Below are positions 12,128-24,160 of a stretch of 64,000 nt of DNA, one piece after another. The stretch covers positions 310,001-374,000 of the forward strand of contig JAEHOE010000102.1 of assembly GCA_016858145.1 (NCBI GenBank), given 5' to 3'. The number at the start of each line of letters is the position of its first letter. Position 1 is the stretch's first letter. The notes under the pieces are model-generated. The model searched no databases, was not told the origin of the DNA, and worked only from the letters and a program-made list of their open reading frames with translations. The stretch comes from Edaphochlamys debaryana. Its lineage: Eukaryota; Chlorophyta; Chlorophyceae; Chlamydomonadales. The position numbers and the translations under genes were made by a program.

Positions 12128-15100
12128 CTAGCCGCGCATGTGCTGAAGAGCACGGCGCATGCTGGCCTTCTTGTTGCCATTGCCGTTGGCATTACCGTTG
12201 CCGTTACCGTTACCGTTGTTACCGGTCTCAGGAACGCCTCGGTTGGCCTTCTTCCTCGGGCCGTTGCTGCAGTCGCGCGAGCAGGTGCCAGGCGTCTCGC
12301 CGCGCGAGGAGCTGCAGATGCCGTCACCGCAGAAGAGGGGATCGTTGCAGCCGCCGCAGTCCTTGGCGCATGTGCCGCAGCTCTCCGTGTAGCCCTTGCG
12401 TGCCGACGTGCACTTGCCGTCACCGCAGAAGGCACTGGTGCAAGAGCCACTGGGGGAGGAGGGAGGGAGGGGAGGAAGAGGCGGTGGGGGGGGTCAGACC
12501 GGCTGATGGGGCAGCTCTTCCTCCCTTATGACGCCGGCAGTGCAACGCAAACCTCTATCAGTCCTGTGCCCCACTCCGCGCTCACCAGTCCGAGCAGCCG
12601 GTGCTTCCGGAAGAGCACTTTTCTCCAAGCTCCGGCTCGCACACGCCGTTGTTGTTGCAGGTGGGGCAGGCACCGCAGTCGGCAGCGCACGTGCCGCAGC
12701 TCTCGCCGCCCGTGGCGTCGCACGTGCCGTCGCCGCAGCACGTGAGCTGTCCGGCGGCGTTACGGACGCCGCAGTCGTTGAGGCAGGTGGCGCAGGTCTC
12801 AGCGCCTGGGGGCGGGAGGATGGGGAAGGGCGGGGACACGTCAGGCGGGCGGGCACGCACGCTCAGTGGATCCGTCAATAGGGGCAAACAATGCCAAGCA
12901 CCGAAGGTAGCTAGCAGCACAGCAAGCCATGCTCACCGTTGCAAACATTATCACCGCAGACGGCCGCGACGGGGTCCGGCGTGGGGGAGGGCGAGGGCGA
13001 GGGGGAAGGCGAGGGGGAAGGCGACGGGGAAGGCGAGGGCGACGGCGAGGGCAGGGGGTTGTTCGACGTCCACGTCAGCGCCACGATGCTGTCCTCGGCG
13101 GCGTTCATGAATCCGACGTTGGCAAAGTACGACATACGGAAGTAGCCCTTGTCGCCCCAGCCCGTGCCCCAGCTGTTCTTCACCAGCCAGAAAGACCTGA
13201 GGGAGGATGGCAGGTAGGGGGAGGGAGAAGGGGGCCAAGAGGCTCAGGGCAAGGTCGGAACGACGAGGCTAGGGGACAAGGCCAACAGAAGCAAGCAAGA
13301 CTCAAGCTTCAGCCCCGCTCACCCGGTGTCGTTGTAACCGACAACGGTGACCTGGTGGTATCCGGCCAGGCCCGACCTGCCGTCCCAGGCGTAGGGACTG
13401 CGCAGAGGGAAACGCGGAGGGGCCGTGGAGTCAGGACGAGGCAACACCGAAGGAGCGCCAACAAGTGAAGACGAAATAAGGACACGGCGCGGTACAATTT
13501 AACTCACGCCTTGGTGGGTCCCCAGCTGAAGAAGTCGTTGTAGACGGCAAACGAGGACATGAGGGCTCCGTTGGTACGGATCATGTCCTTGGCCTGGGGT
13601 GGGGGTGGGGGTGGGGGGCGCAGTGGTTCATGCGTACCGCGGGCCCCTTTCCTGGATATCTGCTTTCAATCAGACCAGGGAATGAAGCCTCTCCATCCCG
13701 CTCACCAGGGAAATGTCAATGAGGTTGGTGGACGTGAACTTGCCCGGCGTCCGGAGCTCAGGCGAGGCCACCAGGTTGCAGTTGCCGTAAAGCAGGGCGT
13801 CCGTGTAGGGGTAGTTGCGCTCGGTGGGAAGGTTGTAAGTGGTGACGACCTGAGAGCGTGAGCGTGGGTGCAGCGTGGTTCAGTCGGCGGCGAAGCTGTT
13901 GGGTTGTGGAGGCCAATGGTCCTGTAAGTGTTGCTGCCCTCCCTTCCTCACCCACCCCGCGCCACTTCCCACCTGTGCGGCCTGGTCGGCGTACCAGCCC
14001 TGGTCACAGCGCTTCTTGGCAAGAGGGTTGCAGAAGTGAATCCTGGGTAGGGTGAGGGGGCACAAAGGCGAGAGGCACGCGTTGGGAAAGGCAGGTGCCT
14101 CGGCTTCCCAGCCCAGCTAGCCCATACACTCACATCTCACGCAAAGGCCCTCACCCCGGAAGACCCCGCCTCACCACTCCTCAGAAAAGTCGTTGTTGTT
14201 GCTGCTCTGCTTGAGCGCAGAGGCCACCGCCGCCTCGGCCACCGCAACGGCGGTGAAGGACACGCACGATCCGCAGCCGCCCTGGTCCTTGACGGGGGAG
14301 ATGACGTTGGCACCGGTGCTGTCCGCAGCGCGCGAGTCCCACACGGGGTAGGTCAGGGCTGCCATGACGTTGGAGGTCGTGTAGGAGCCGAGCTGGTCAC
14401 TGGTCTGGGACAGGGGGACCTGGGGGAGGGCATGAAGTAGAAGGCAGCAAAGGATTCAGATGCTGAAAGGAGCTGGCGGCTGCGTACGCCCATAGAGGCA
14501 GGAGCAGGAGGGCGGCCAAGGCGGCGCATCAGCCCGGAATCCCCCAATCAATCGCACCTGAGCCTCAGTGAACGCTGCGGTGAGCTGGGCGGGGGGCAGC
14601 TGGGCAGCCTTCTTGGGGTCAACGCCCTTGGCGCTCAGCTTTGCGGCGACCTGGTGGGGGAAAGGAGGACGGGGATGGGGCGCAGAGTGAGGTTGGGAGG
14701 TGGGCTGCCAGCCCCTCAGTCAACAGGCACCCATTCCCTGTCAGGCCTTCTGCACCAGGCGTGCCCTGCCCCTAGGCGTGGGCACTCACCCGCTTTGCGG
14801 CGGCGGTCACGGCACGCAGGTTCTTGAGGACGGTCTTCTCGCGTGCACGGAGCACGTCGGCATTCACGCCGTCCTGAGGGGAGAGGGCGGCAGGAGGGGA
14901 GGTGCGGTGCCGTCAGGAGGGTGCCCGCTGACCGTACCACCATCCCGCCCTCGTGCTACAGACCCGCTGCCTGAGGCCCCCCCAAACCCCTGTGCCCTGT
15001 GCCACACGCACCCGCATCAGCAGTCCCGACAGACTGGTCTTGGCCCGATCTGCGATGTAGACTCCGTCGCAGTCCTTGACGGCAGCGTCGGCCACATCCA

Positions 15101-15597
15101 GGACTTCGAAGACGGGCGCGGAGGGCACGATCTTGAGAGCGCCGTTGGTGCTGAAGGCGTTGCACACAGCCGTCTTGTCGCAGGCGGCGGCCAGGGTCGC
15201 GGGGGTGGTGCCGGCGTCGGTCACGGTGCGAATGACGAAGGCGCTGGGGGTGTCCTGGAGGCGGTAGAAGGTGTAGCCGCTGGGGACGGCGGGGCAGGTG
15301 ACTGCGGGAGAGGGGCCGGGGGGCGGGGCAAGGAGCGTGTGAAGCGGGGGAGTACGGTCGCGGGTTGAAGGTGGAGAAGGTGGAGCAAGCAAAATTGGAT
15401 GAGGATTGAAGGCGCGGCTGTCATTGGGAGCCGCTCGGGTGGGGGTCATCAGTACCCGGGACGCGCGACGCTCCGCAATCACGACTACGCATGTGTTCCC
15501 ACCCAGTCATCCCCGACGCACCTTGCGCCTGCGCCGCGACGGCCAGGGCAATGAGCGATGCCGTGAGCAGCATCGGAGCGCTGGTCAGGCGACACAT
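12128..15597 (-). CDS. Secreted papain-like (C1A) cysteine peptidase, diverged paralog C
   Basis: Third peptidase of the cluster, about 654 aa, with the same twelve-exon structure: 15522-15597, 15012-15301, 14790-14873, 14558-14650, 14175-14419, 13973-14042, 13706-13849, 13508-13593, 13323-13397, 12937-13196, 12586-12805 and 12128-12449. Eight internal exons have exactly the same length as in copies A and B. The start codon, signal peptide and splice phases also match, so this is an older tandem duplicate. The active-site Cys lies in DQGGCGSC (residue 233), with His377 and Asn395 conserved. Val again replaces the Trp after the Cys. The Ser-Pro linker is 14 residues shorter than in copy A. The C-terminus is richer in Asn-Gly repeats before the shared HMRG end. 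Intron sequences are unrelated or strongly diverged. Substrate and location beyond secretion cannot be read from the sequence. Confidence 0.87.
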
Positions 15598-16856
15598 CTT
15601 GAGACCTGCTGGCGATGCCAAGCGACCAATCAACGAGCATGCGGACACTGGGAGGTCGTTGTGCGCCTGCCAGACCCCTTAGCTGCTTGGTCTGTTAAAT
15701 CGCATCACACTGTATGCTTCCTTACCCCGGCCTGCCCGCAAACCCAGTGCCGCTGGAAACCGTTTCACACCGACGAGCATCCCCCCGACCTACCTCTTAG
15801 AGGAGTGGCCAGGCTTTCACGAAGCCCCTAAGCATTCAAGCACTGACCACTGCTTTGCGCCAGAAAGCGAAAGGTCGATGGGAATTGTAAGGTAAGGTCG
15901 GCACGACTAGTTTGAGCTTCGATGTTGGCTGTGTTATCGATACGCAGAAGGATGTCTTGTGATACAATATAGAACGGATGGACGGCTACTTAAAAAGCGG
16001 CGCCCGCGTAAGCCGCGATTGCCCGCGTCATCGTGGTCCGACCGTGTCCCAGGGAGCTGGGGCTGAGCTTCCGACGTTTCTTCCTCAGCCTGTCAAAGCT
16101 TGAAGAGCGCTACATGTAGAACTACTTGGGGCGCATAGCGACTCAGGTGCGAGCGGGCGCCGAAACGCGTGTACTGACCGGCCCGCTTCCTGGCACCGCT
16201 TCGCCTCCGCTGTCGTAATGGCAGTCCGCAGCACGAACCTTCGGTACCACCACCATCGCCGCGTCTCGGAACTGTCCCATTTGCACAAACTTGGATGGAG
16301 GCAGGGTCTGAAACGCGCTGCACGGGCTTGTGTCACGTTGCCCGTGCTACCGACGGGGGCGGGGGTGCTAAGGGGGGATGGGGACCCGAGGGGCTTAGCG
16401 CTCAAGCAGCAACGCCCCACACCAACCCCTCCATCCATGATGTTACAGGTGTTGACCCAACCCGCACGCTCTGCTAGGGCCAGGGTCAGGGGGAGGGTAG
16501 CTGGCCCTGCCCCCTGCCCTACTCGTGAAGTGAAAGCAGAGGAAGGGGCCAAGCGGCCAACCCCGAGGGCCAACCCCCGCGCAACCAGACACAGGCATGC
16601 CCACAGAAGCCGTCGCGCAGCGGGGTCGTGCCAAGGCAACAGGGGCCAGCTGGAGAGAGCGTCAGGGTATACCCTGAGGGTCCTTCCCCAACCAGATTCA
16701 AATGGCTGCTGTGATCCGCGGACGAGGAGATCCGCATGCACCCGTATGCCCCCCTCCCCCTGTCCCCTGGCGCCACGGGCCCGGGCTTGCTGGCGGAACC
16801 CAAACGATGCGCCACACCAGAGGCAGCCCCCACCCACGGCGGCTACGCTTCACAGG
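15598..16856. other. Upstream region of paralog C, no gene recognised
   Basis: This holds the presumed promoter and 5' UTR of the paralog C peptidase. An AT-rich patch (ACTTAAAAAG) lies near 15990. The 250-codon minus-strand frame at 16085-16837 is compositionally biased and resembles no family I know. Confidence 0.45.
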
Positions 16857-17200
16857 CATTTTGTGTTGGCCAACGAAATGCGACGCCAACACCGCGGCAC
16901 TACGCCCCGTTGTCTGTAATAACCCACGGCGGCTGAGAGCACGGGGCAGACAGGGCTTTGCGCGACGAGGCTGAGGCGGCGAGGCCCAGACACACAGAGA
17001 GGACGAGGGGCGGGTCCAAGGCAGAACCGAGAGCCTTACATAAGGCAGGACGACCTTGCCTGCGCGCGTGCGCAGGATCGGCTGGGACTACGGTATTGTC
17101 GAGCAGTGGCTCCATTGCTAGCCATGCTAAGCCAAGGCTCTCGATGGTTGCCCTAGGCCGCCACATGAGAAACCCCGGAAGGACTGCCGGCAAGCAGCCT
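16857..17200 (+). repeat. Dispersed repeat, copy 1
   Basis: This stretch shares blocks such as GAGAGCCTTACA and CAACACCGCGGCACTACG with 57880-58450, and the first block with 32640-33600 in inverted orientation. There is no coding potential and no clear terminal repeats. It may be a non-autonomous element, but only its recurrence is directly visible. Confidence 0.6.
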
Positions 17201-18239
17201 ACCCACGGGGTGAGGAATCCCTAGGAACCAAGTGCATGCAAAAGAATAACTCCAGACTGCGCGAAGCCACCCTACTGGTGTCTTTATGTCATCGGTCCGA
17301 GGCCTGCGCCAAACACCAGGTCAGGTCTACCGCCACCACTCAGGGAAGCCAGGCAGACAGTCGACACAACGCCACGAGGAGGCACCACACATCGACACTG
17401 CTGGAAAACAAGGGATCAGTAAGCACGAGAACAGGTAAGGAGGAGATCCCACACGACGATTCACCACAGGGTTCAAAACCGCATTACGACGAGGGAGTGG
17501 AGAAACACACGGTGTTGACAGTGTTGCGCGAGGCAAAGCCCCACAGACAGCGCTAGTACGCACGTAGGACATAAAAAATCTCAAAAACGCCATAACCGGC
17601 CATCGAAATGCCTCGCCACGAAATGCACGAAACGACACCGGAAGCCACGAGATGCGTGCTACACCGACGGCCTCTTGGGCACCGTCCTCCGCGCTAACAT
17701 CGCTGAACAGCGGGAGCGCTCCTTATGTGTTCGCTGGGCCTTCAGTGGGCCCTTAGCGATTGGTTATCAGCGGGGCCTACAGGCCACCGCGCTAGTCCTA
17801 GTGGGGAATCCATGTTATCCTACCCCAGCCCATCGCTGGAGCTAGCTAGCTAGCAAAGAATCAATAAGCGAACCCAGCAGCAGTGTAATGGTTCTCGCCG
17901 CTGAACTGCAACGCTACACAATTGCTAGTACGACCGTCTCTGCGATGATGATTGAGCCTTGAAGGCCCGCTGCTGCAGGGGCAGCGGCCGCGGCGAGTGC
18001 TGGCCCCGGCGGCAGCCGACGTGCCTTACGCCGGTGGCTGATCGGCGGCGGCTGCGGCCTTGGATGGCCCTGCTGCCGCCGCGTCCTAGCCAGGACCAAG
18101 CGTTGTTGGCTGGCTGCTCCCATCCGGCGGCGGCGGCGGCGGCGGCGGGAGTCACGACGTCAGCCCTCGCCGCCCCCACCGCGTCCAAGGGAGCCCGAAC
18201 CGGCACACCTCCAAGCCAACAAGCCGGCCAGTGAGCTGC

Positions 18240-19110
18240 TCAGTAGATGCTTCCGAGCCGCTGCGCCGCCGCCCGCTGCTCCGCCAGGAGGGCTGTCACG
18301 CGTTGCTTCTTTGCCCGCTTCGCCTCCGCCACAGCGCCTGCACATGCGTGCGCGACAGCTGGCGCCAGGTTGCGAGTCACGTGGTCGCGCACCGACTTGA
18401 GCTGCTTGAGGTTGAAGCGCGGCGGCACGGACGTGTCGTCGTCAGACTGCGAGCGCAGCACGCCGTGCGCCTTGCCGGTCAGCATCTGGTGCGTCACGGC
18501 ATCCTCGAACTTGGCCTGGACGATGGTGGCGGGTAGCTCCACGAGGGTGACGAAGTCGTGCGGCGTGGGGCGGGGCTCCTTGTGCCCGGGGAGCTCGAGC
18601 AGGGGCTGGGGCCCGGACTGGTCCCGGAGCGTCGAGAACAGCGAGGGGGAGAGGGGGGTTTCGAGCAGGACGTCTGCGGGGCACGCGGGTGGAAGCGGGC
18701 GGGAGCCAAGCACGTTTTAGGGAGATGCCAAGTAGGCAAAGGAAGCTAGCGCCAACACGGCTGAAATGCCGGAAACCAGGCAAACGCGGCAACCCGAGAG
18801 GTCGCAGTGCCGCAGCAAGTTGAGTTGGTTTCCCGCGGCATCCCATCCATCAGGGCGCTAGCCAGCACCCGGGCTCACCAGCCGCAATCGTTATTGTAGG
18901 CCTCTCCAGAACAGCAGTCGCGGCCGCCACGGGTCGTAGCGGCACGCGGCAAGGTAGTGCAGCGCGGCCAACAGCACGTCGTGCTGCCGCACCGCTGAGT
19001 GTGCGCGAGCCTGCTGAGCCAAGGGTGAGTGTCGTGGAGTGCATCCTCGAGGACGTGAGTCGCAAAAGTGTCGGAAAAGCGTCGCGCTTGGTAAGCCGAG
19101 ATGGAAGCAA
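18240..19110 (-). CDS. Unrecognised protein with plastid-like leader, family member 1
   Basis: Two exons, 18879-19110 and 18240-18673, join in phase to give about 221 aa. I do not recognise the protein. The first 75 or so residues are rich in Arg, Ser, Ala and Thr with almost no acidic residues, like an algal chloroplast transit peptide. The mature part has an acidic, Pro-rich segment with DFVTLVELP. A helical C-terminus follows, containing NLKQLKSVRDHVTRNLAP and a Lys/Arg/Ala-rich tail. Related proteins are encoded at 30817-31687 (inverted copy) and 25471-27332 (diverged). The start could also be the in-frame ATG at 19047. The genes keep the same intron position, so the copies arose by DNA duplication. 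Function is unknown; the repeated helical block suggests a protein-binding role. Confidence 0.65.
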
Positions 19111-19215
19111 CGTAGGCGCTGGCTGCAGGTTAGGGATATGAGTGCTTGATTGTTCAGAGGATATCTTTGTGTGTGTGACTGGTATGGGGAATAGGGCGTG
19201 CGGGCTTCGCAGCGG

Positions 19216-19222
19216 TATTTAT
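19216..19222 (-). promoter_or_regulatory. Candidate TATA element of family member 1
   Basis: The minus strand reads ATAAATA about 106 bp upstream of the proposed start codon. It is conserved at the same distance in the inverted copy at 30705-30711. Confidence 0.35.
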
Positions 19223-19640
19223 GAGTCGCCGCTCGCCGGGACCGATGCGGGCTCAGGTACTTGCCGGCCCTCCGCGGCAGCATCGACTTGCACCGCTGTT
19301 AGCACGTTGTTGCGCTCTATCCAGAGCTGCCTCTTGCGACAGTTCAGGCGACGTTTTCGCCAAGATACGCGTTCTTACACAACTGTTCGCGCCCGCGGGC
19401 GCGTAACAGGCCCAGTAGCGGGCACAGCAGTTCGCACACGTCCGAATCACGCGCTTCGGAGCCGAGTGTACCGCCGGGCGCGTGAAAGCCAGCTCGCGTC
19501 CACTAGCACCCCCCCCAACCGCACTCTCCCAACGTGTGCCACCCGCCACAGCTTCCTCACGCTGTGTGCCTCCGCCCCTTTCCCTCGTCCTCCCCGTCTC
19601 CCGTATGTTTCCGAGTGCAGTAGTAGTGCGTGCACCCTGC

Positions 19641-21215
19641 GTGCACCCGGCTTCCTTGTGTGCCTCCGCCCACTCTCTTCCTCGCCTCCCCGTCCCGCCG
19701 CCGCTGCTGCCGCGGGTCAGCGCCGTCGCTCCCCATGCGCGAGGAGACCACGAACCCCGGATACTCCCTCTCCCGCTTCGGCCATGCTTCCGCCTGGACG
19801 GGTACCTGAGGAGGCAATACCACCCCCACGTCTGACTTTTGATGGGCACCAGCGGCCCGCACCAACCGTGCCGGCCACGGAATGAACCGGTGAAAGCGGC
19901 AAGACAGGGATCTCCGGCATCTCTCGTGTTTTACATTGCGGCTTTGGGCACGAGGCGCCCGTGCCTGGCCTGGCTTCTTCCTTCGAGTGTCGTTCTTCCT
20001 CCCTCGCTCATACTTACTCGTGCGTCCAACCGATTAGATAATCCAAAAGCAAAAGTGCACCAACCGCTTGGCCCGAACGAGCGCAAGGTCCTCCGCCACA
20101 CCCCAGGCCCCTTGCCCGATGGCTGAGCAGCCCCCCAACCCGTCGTCGACAACCACCCACACCTAAGCATGAATTGATGAGCTGCACGCATAGATGAGCT
20201 GCATCGCGGGAGAGCATCCCAATCTAGCAATCAGCAGTACCAGGAAGCAGAGACCCACCAGCGCGACAGGACAAGAGGGCACAGGGCTACGCGGGCGCCA
20301 ATGAAAGCGCCCGCAGCCGCCACAAGCGCGGCTCATAACTTATTGCAACCCCGGCACAAATGCACGATTAAAAGGGCCAGAGCCGCGATCCTGCCTGCCC
20401 GCCGCAGCCGCAACGGCAGACGCAGCGACGCAGCCCTGAAGATCACGCCATGGGTCTTGATGAGGGTCAGTGGACCCGCCCGATCCCCTCGCCAGTGTCT
20501 TCCCGGCCTTCGTCAACTGCGCTCCGCCATGCGTGGCGCCCCGATGACATGCGTGTCCGTGCAGCTCATGAGGGGCCCGTTGGCTTACGCCCCGGCCCCG
20601 CCCTCCCCGGCCACTCCCGCACGGCCCGGGGACGAATAACAAAGCGGCTGCAGCTAACCTAACGCGAACAGAACATCTTAATCTTATCCCCCCTTGCCCA
20701 GCGCAGCAGATAGCATCCCCTGCTACCCAGCCAACATGACGTAGGAGCTTGCCCCAAACCCGGGCGCGGGCAAAGGAGGGGCGCGACACGAACCACGCTC
20801 CACGCAAATACGGCACACGTGATCGCTCCCTTGCGGTCCGGTCCGACCACCGACTGCTTATCTTTACGCGCCTCTCAGCACACACCCGCGCTCGCGCTCA
20901 GCTCCCCCCTTGCCCCGACGCCCCCGCCCACCTCGCCTCGCCGCGAAGCGTGCTGCGCCACTCCAGGCAGTCAATGCCTCATCGCAGGCCGCAAGGCGCC
21001 CCCCGCCGCTCCGCTCCACGCGCCGTGAGCGGATCAGGTTGCGCGCCCCCGCCGATGCGCCTCCCCTCACCACGATTTCTTCCTAAACGGCTCCTTGCAA
21101 AGGTCCGTCCGCCTCAGCTTTCTTGCGGCTCCGAAACCCGCCGCGGTCCGTTTCCAGCTGTCCAGCCAGGCAGTCCTCCCCCTCCTCGCCAGCAGGCTGC
21201 AGGGCGGGGTGAGGT
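19641..21215. other. Probable 3' UTR of the CBS-DCC gene and flank
   Basis: No gene is recognised. TTACA at 19931-19935, which is TGTAA on the minus strand, could be the poly(A) signal of the upstream CBS-DCC gene and would give a 3' UTR of about 1.3 kb. Open frames here lack splice support and family resemblance. Confidence 0.4.
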
Positions 21216-24160
21216 TTACCAGTCCACCGAGCACTCCTCGTCCACGTCGGAGCAGGTGGTCACGCCCGCCTTGGACATCTGCAGGCGGCGAGGCAGGACA
21301 GGCCGTCAGCGCACGCAGCTCGCAACCGACTCCAGGTCCGCCCTAAGCAAGCCAACCCGTCAAGCTCCTCCCAATTTCGTGGCCCCGCTACCCACACGCA
21401 TTCTCGAACCGCAGCCTTCAAGACGCACTCGTCAGAGCAAGTCTCGACATCTCCTCCGCTGTAATCCCCTCAGCTCCCGGACTCCGAGAGCAGGAGTCAC
21501 GCATCCCCATTCGACCCAACGCCCTGAAACCCCCAAACCCAACGAACGCAAGTAAACCGCAACCCGGCCCGCTGCTGTCCGCCCACCTGCAGCTTCTTGC
21601 CGGCCAGCAGCGTGTCCATGGCGGCACCCAGGCTGATGCGGTTGCGCGAGATGAAGTCGTACAGGGCGTCCACGGCGGCCGTGAAGAGCGGCAGCTCCAT
21701 GAGGAAGGCCAGCCAGCCCAGGCCCACCACCGTGTACATGGAGCGGATGGCGTCCGTGCCCTGGGAGGGGGTGGGGGGTAGGGGTGGGAGGTGGGGGCAA
21801 GGGGCGTTGAGGCGCTGGGGGATGAGGGTGAGAGACGAGCAGGGCGGGCAGGGAGGCGGCGCGCAACGGCGGTCATGGAGCTGAGTCTGTGCTCCTCGAT
21901 TCCTACCTTCACGGGTGCCCCGTTCGGGGTCACGCCTAGCCAAGATGCGTTTGCCCGATTGGTGCTGTGTGACTACCCCCCAGCTCTAGTCTACCCCACT
22001 ATCAATAGCTACAAACTACAGCTCCCGACGCGGCTGCAGCGGCGAAACAAACGCAACGGGTTCCGGATGGGCAGAGTGGGTCTCGTGCACGGTAGAAACG
22101 GCAGGCTACCGTATTCGCCGCACCTACGACTCCCCGGCTCATACGAGCAGCCCTTCACACAGCCCCAGCCGCTCACCATGAGCACGCTGCCGTCGGGGCG
22201 GATGGCGTGGATGGTGGTCATGGCCTCGTCCTGAGCGGGGGAGGTATAAACAGGCACCGGAAGTGTCAGAAAGAGCCGCGGGAACTCCCAAGTCATCTCC
22301 AAGTGGTCCCAAAGCGGTTGTTCAGTGACGCCCGAGCCCTGCCAGGCAGCCCTCCCAGCCCTGCCAGGCAGCCCTCCCAGCCCTGCCCGCCCGCGCGGCT
22401 CCCCCCGCAGCCCCGGCCCTGGTACACACCTGCGAGATGCCCATGTTCTTGGAGGGGCGGTACTTGGAGGAGGACACGTCCACAAAGATGATGCGGCCGG
22501 CGCCCTGCTCGAGGAGGGGGGAGGAACCGCACGCGCAGCTCGGGCCTCCAGCCAGCTTTTCACGGCCGCAATAATAACACCCCAACCCGTGCAACGAGCG
22601 ATACTCGGAGCACTACCAGGGACTGAACGGCGAGTGGGCGCCAGTGCCTGGAACGAAGACCAGGGCCCCGATCACACGAGGCGCCCTGCCCTCCAGTATC
22701 CTGCACCCGGCCCCCCTTCCCGCCTCCCTACTGCCCCCACCTTGTCCTGGCGGTCCAGCAGGTCCTTCATAGAGCGGCAGATGGGGCACGACTCGTCGTA
22801 AAGGTACTGCGCGGGTGGAGAGGGGTGCCGACAGGGACATCCAGCGGGGCCCGGTAAGCGCAGGGCGTCTTCAGGGAGGCCCGCGCAGGCCTGACCGTAG
22901 CTCTGCATCCTCGGGGAAGCGCCCGAAGGCCTTACACCGCCGTGCGCCCTGCCTTCGCCCTGCCCCACCTTGATCTGCCAGCTGCCCTTGCCCGCCAGCA
23001 TCGCCAGCTCCTCCTCCATGACCTTGGTGTAGTTGCCCAGGGGCTTGAAGATGTCGGTGCGGGAGACCAGGCCCACGGGCTTGCCTGCGGTGGAGGAAGA
23101 CAGCAAGGTGGGGCATAAAGACCGGTTGGGGAGAAGCGCCCAGGCGAGCAACAGCCACTCCAGTCAGAGCGGAGGTGCTAAGCGCTCAGAGGGAATCGGC
23201 AAAGCCCTCTGAGCGTGGGGTTTCTTTGCGAAACGAGGTCCGGCACGTCGAGAGGGCCCCTGTGCGGAGCCCGGAAGTAATAGCCGGACGCACCTGCCGA
23301 GTCTACCACAGGCAGCCGGCGGATGTTGAACTTAAGCATCAGGTCGGCTGCCTCCTTGACCGAGGCTGTGAGGGGAACAGTCAACGCGGGAGACGTCATG
23401 TGCTTCTTGACCTTCTCGGACATGGTGCCTCCAGACTTGCGCACACGGATGATGTCCTTGCGGCTGATGACGCCGATAACCGTGCCGTCCTCTCCAAGCA
23501 CCGGCAGGCCGGTAACCTTGTTGAGAAGCGGAATCGTCTCGGCTAGGGTGACGTCGGGAGTGGTGGTCAGGATGCCCTGGTTGGCACGGCGCATGACAGC
23601 CTCGACACCACCCATAGGGCAGCTCCTGCAGGTGCGGAGACGGGGGGCAGAGCGGCCGGGGCCAGGTAAGCACACCTTGCGAAAACGCGAGAAGCCGCGG
23701 AAGCCCTCTGTGGGACAACCAGTTGCCTTCACAGTCCAATTCGTGTAATGCTTGACGTGCAATTGGCGATAAACGGCAGGTTGGCACCAGACGCCGCTCT
23801 CGAAATTGACTCAAAAGCCCCTCACATTTCGCCATAAACCTCGTTGTGCACCTCGGGCTGATTCTTGTGTGCCTGGTGCTTCTCCAGGCTCGCACTGGCA
23901 GGCACAGGCGCGGCACCCGGGACGGCGTCCACCGCAGAGACGCGGGTCGCCAGCCGGTGGGCACGCAGCGTCTGCGCCACACGGAGGCCGCTCCAGGCCG
24001 GGGCGTGCTGTGGCTCCACCCGGCCGCTGCAGCTTGGCCCAGAGAGGCCGAGGGGCTGGGCGATGACCTGAGGTGCGCAGCGGCGGGCCTGGCGCCTCGC
24101 CGCCAGGCTGGTGCGCGGGGAGGCGGTGCCTGGCATCACAAGGGAGCCCGCGAGAGACAT
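21216..24160 (-). CDS. CBS-pair / DCC thioredoxin-fold fusion protein, probably chloroplast
   Basis: Eight exons join in phase to give about 404 aa: 23826-24160, 23294-23625, 22969-23084, 22741-22806, 22430-22504, 22177-22230, 21587-21760 and 21216-21278. The Arg/Ser/Ala-rich N-terminus looks like a plastid transit peptide. Two CBS motifs follow, marked by GVISRKDIIRV and GLVSRTDIFKPL; a CBS pair usually binds adenosyl nucleotides. The C-terminal half is a DCC (DUF393) domain. It has the DxxCxxC redox motif in YDESCPICRSMKD, then FVDVSSSKYRP, HAIRPDGSVL and a hydrophobic GLGWLAFLMELP segment. The last exon adds an acidic Cys-containing tail. The inferred role is a nucleotide-sensing thiol-disulfide protein. 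The start at 24160 begins the transit peptide; an in-frame ATG lies at 24214. A truncated duplicate lies at 29115-29765. Confidence 0.85.

Larger units (their letters stand above)
16857..19640 (+). repeat. Left arm of inverted repeat 2
   Basis: Positions pair with about 49927-x over the gene at 18.2-19.1 kb, and with about 49834-x near 17.2-17.6 kb, on the opposite strand at 30.3-33.6 kb. Edges are approximate. Arms differ by scattered substitutions and small indels, so this duplication is older or less homogenised than palindrome 1. The arm contains a family gene on the minus strand and, at its outer end, a dispersed repeat. Confidence 0.85.

Noticed and set aside
16085..16837. A 250-codon minus-strand open frame as a gene
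   Set aside because: There is no family resemblance, no splice partner and a strongly biased composition typical of shadow frames in GC-rich DNA.
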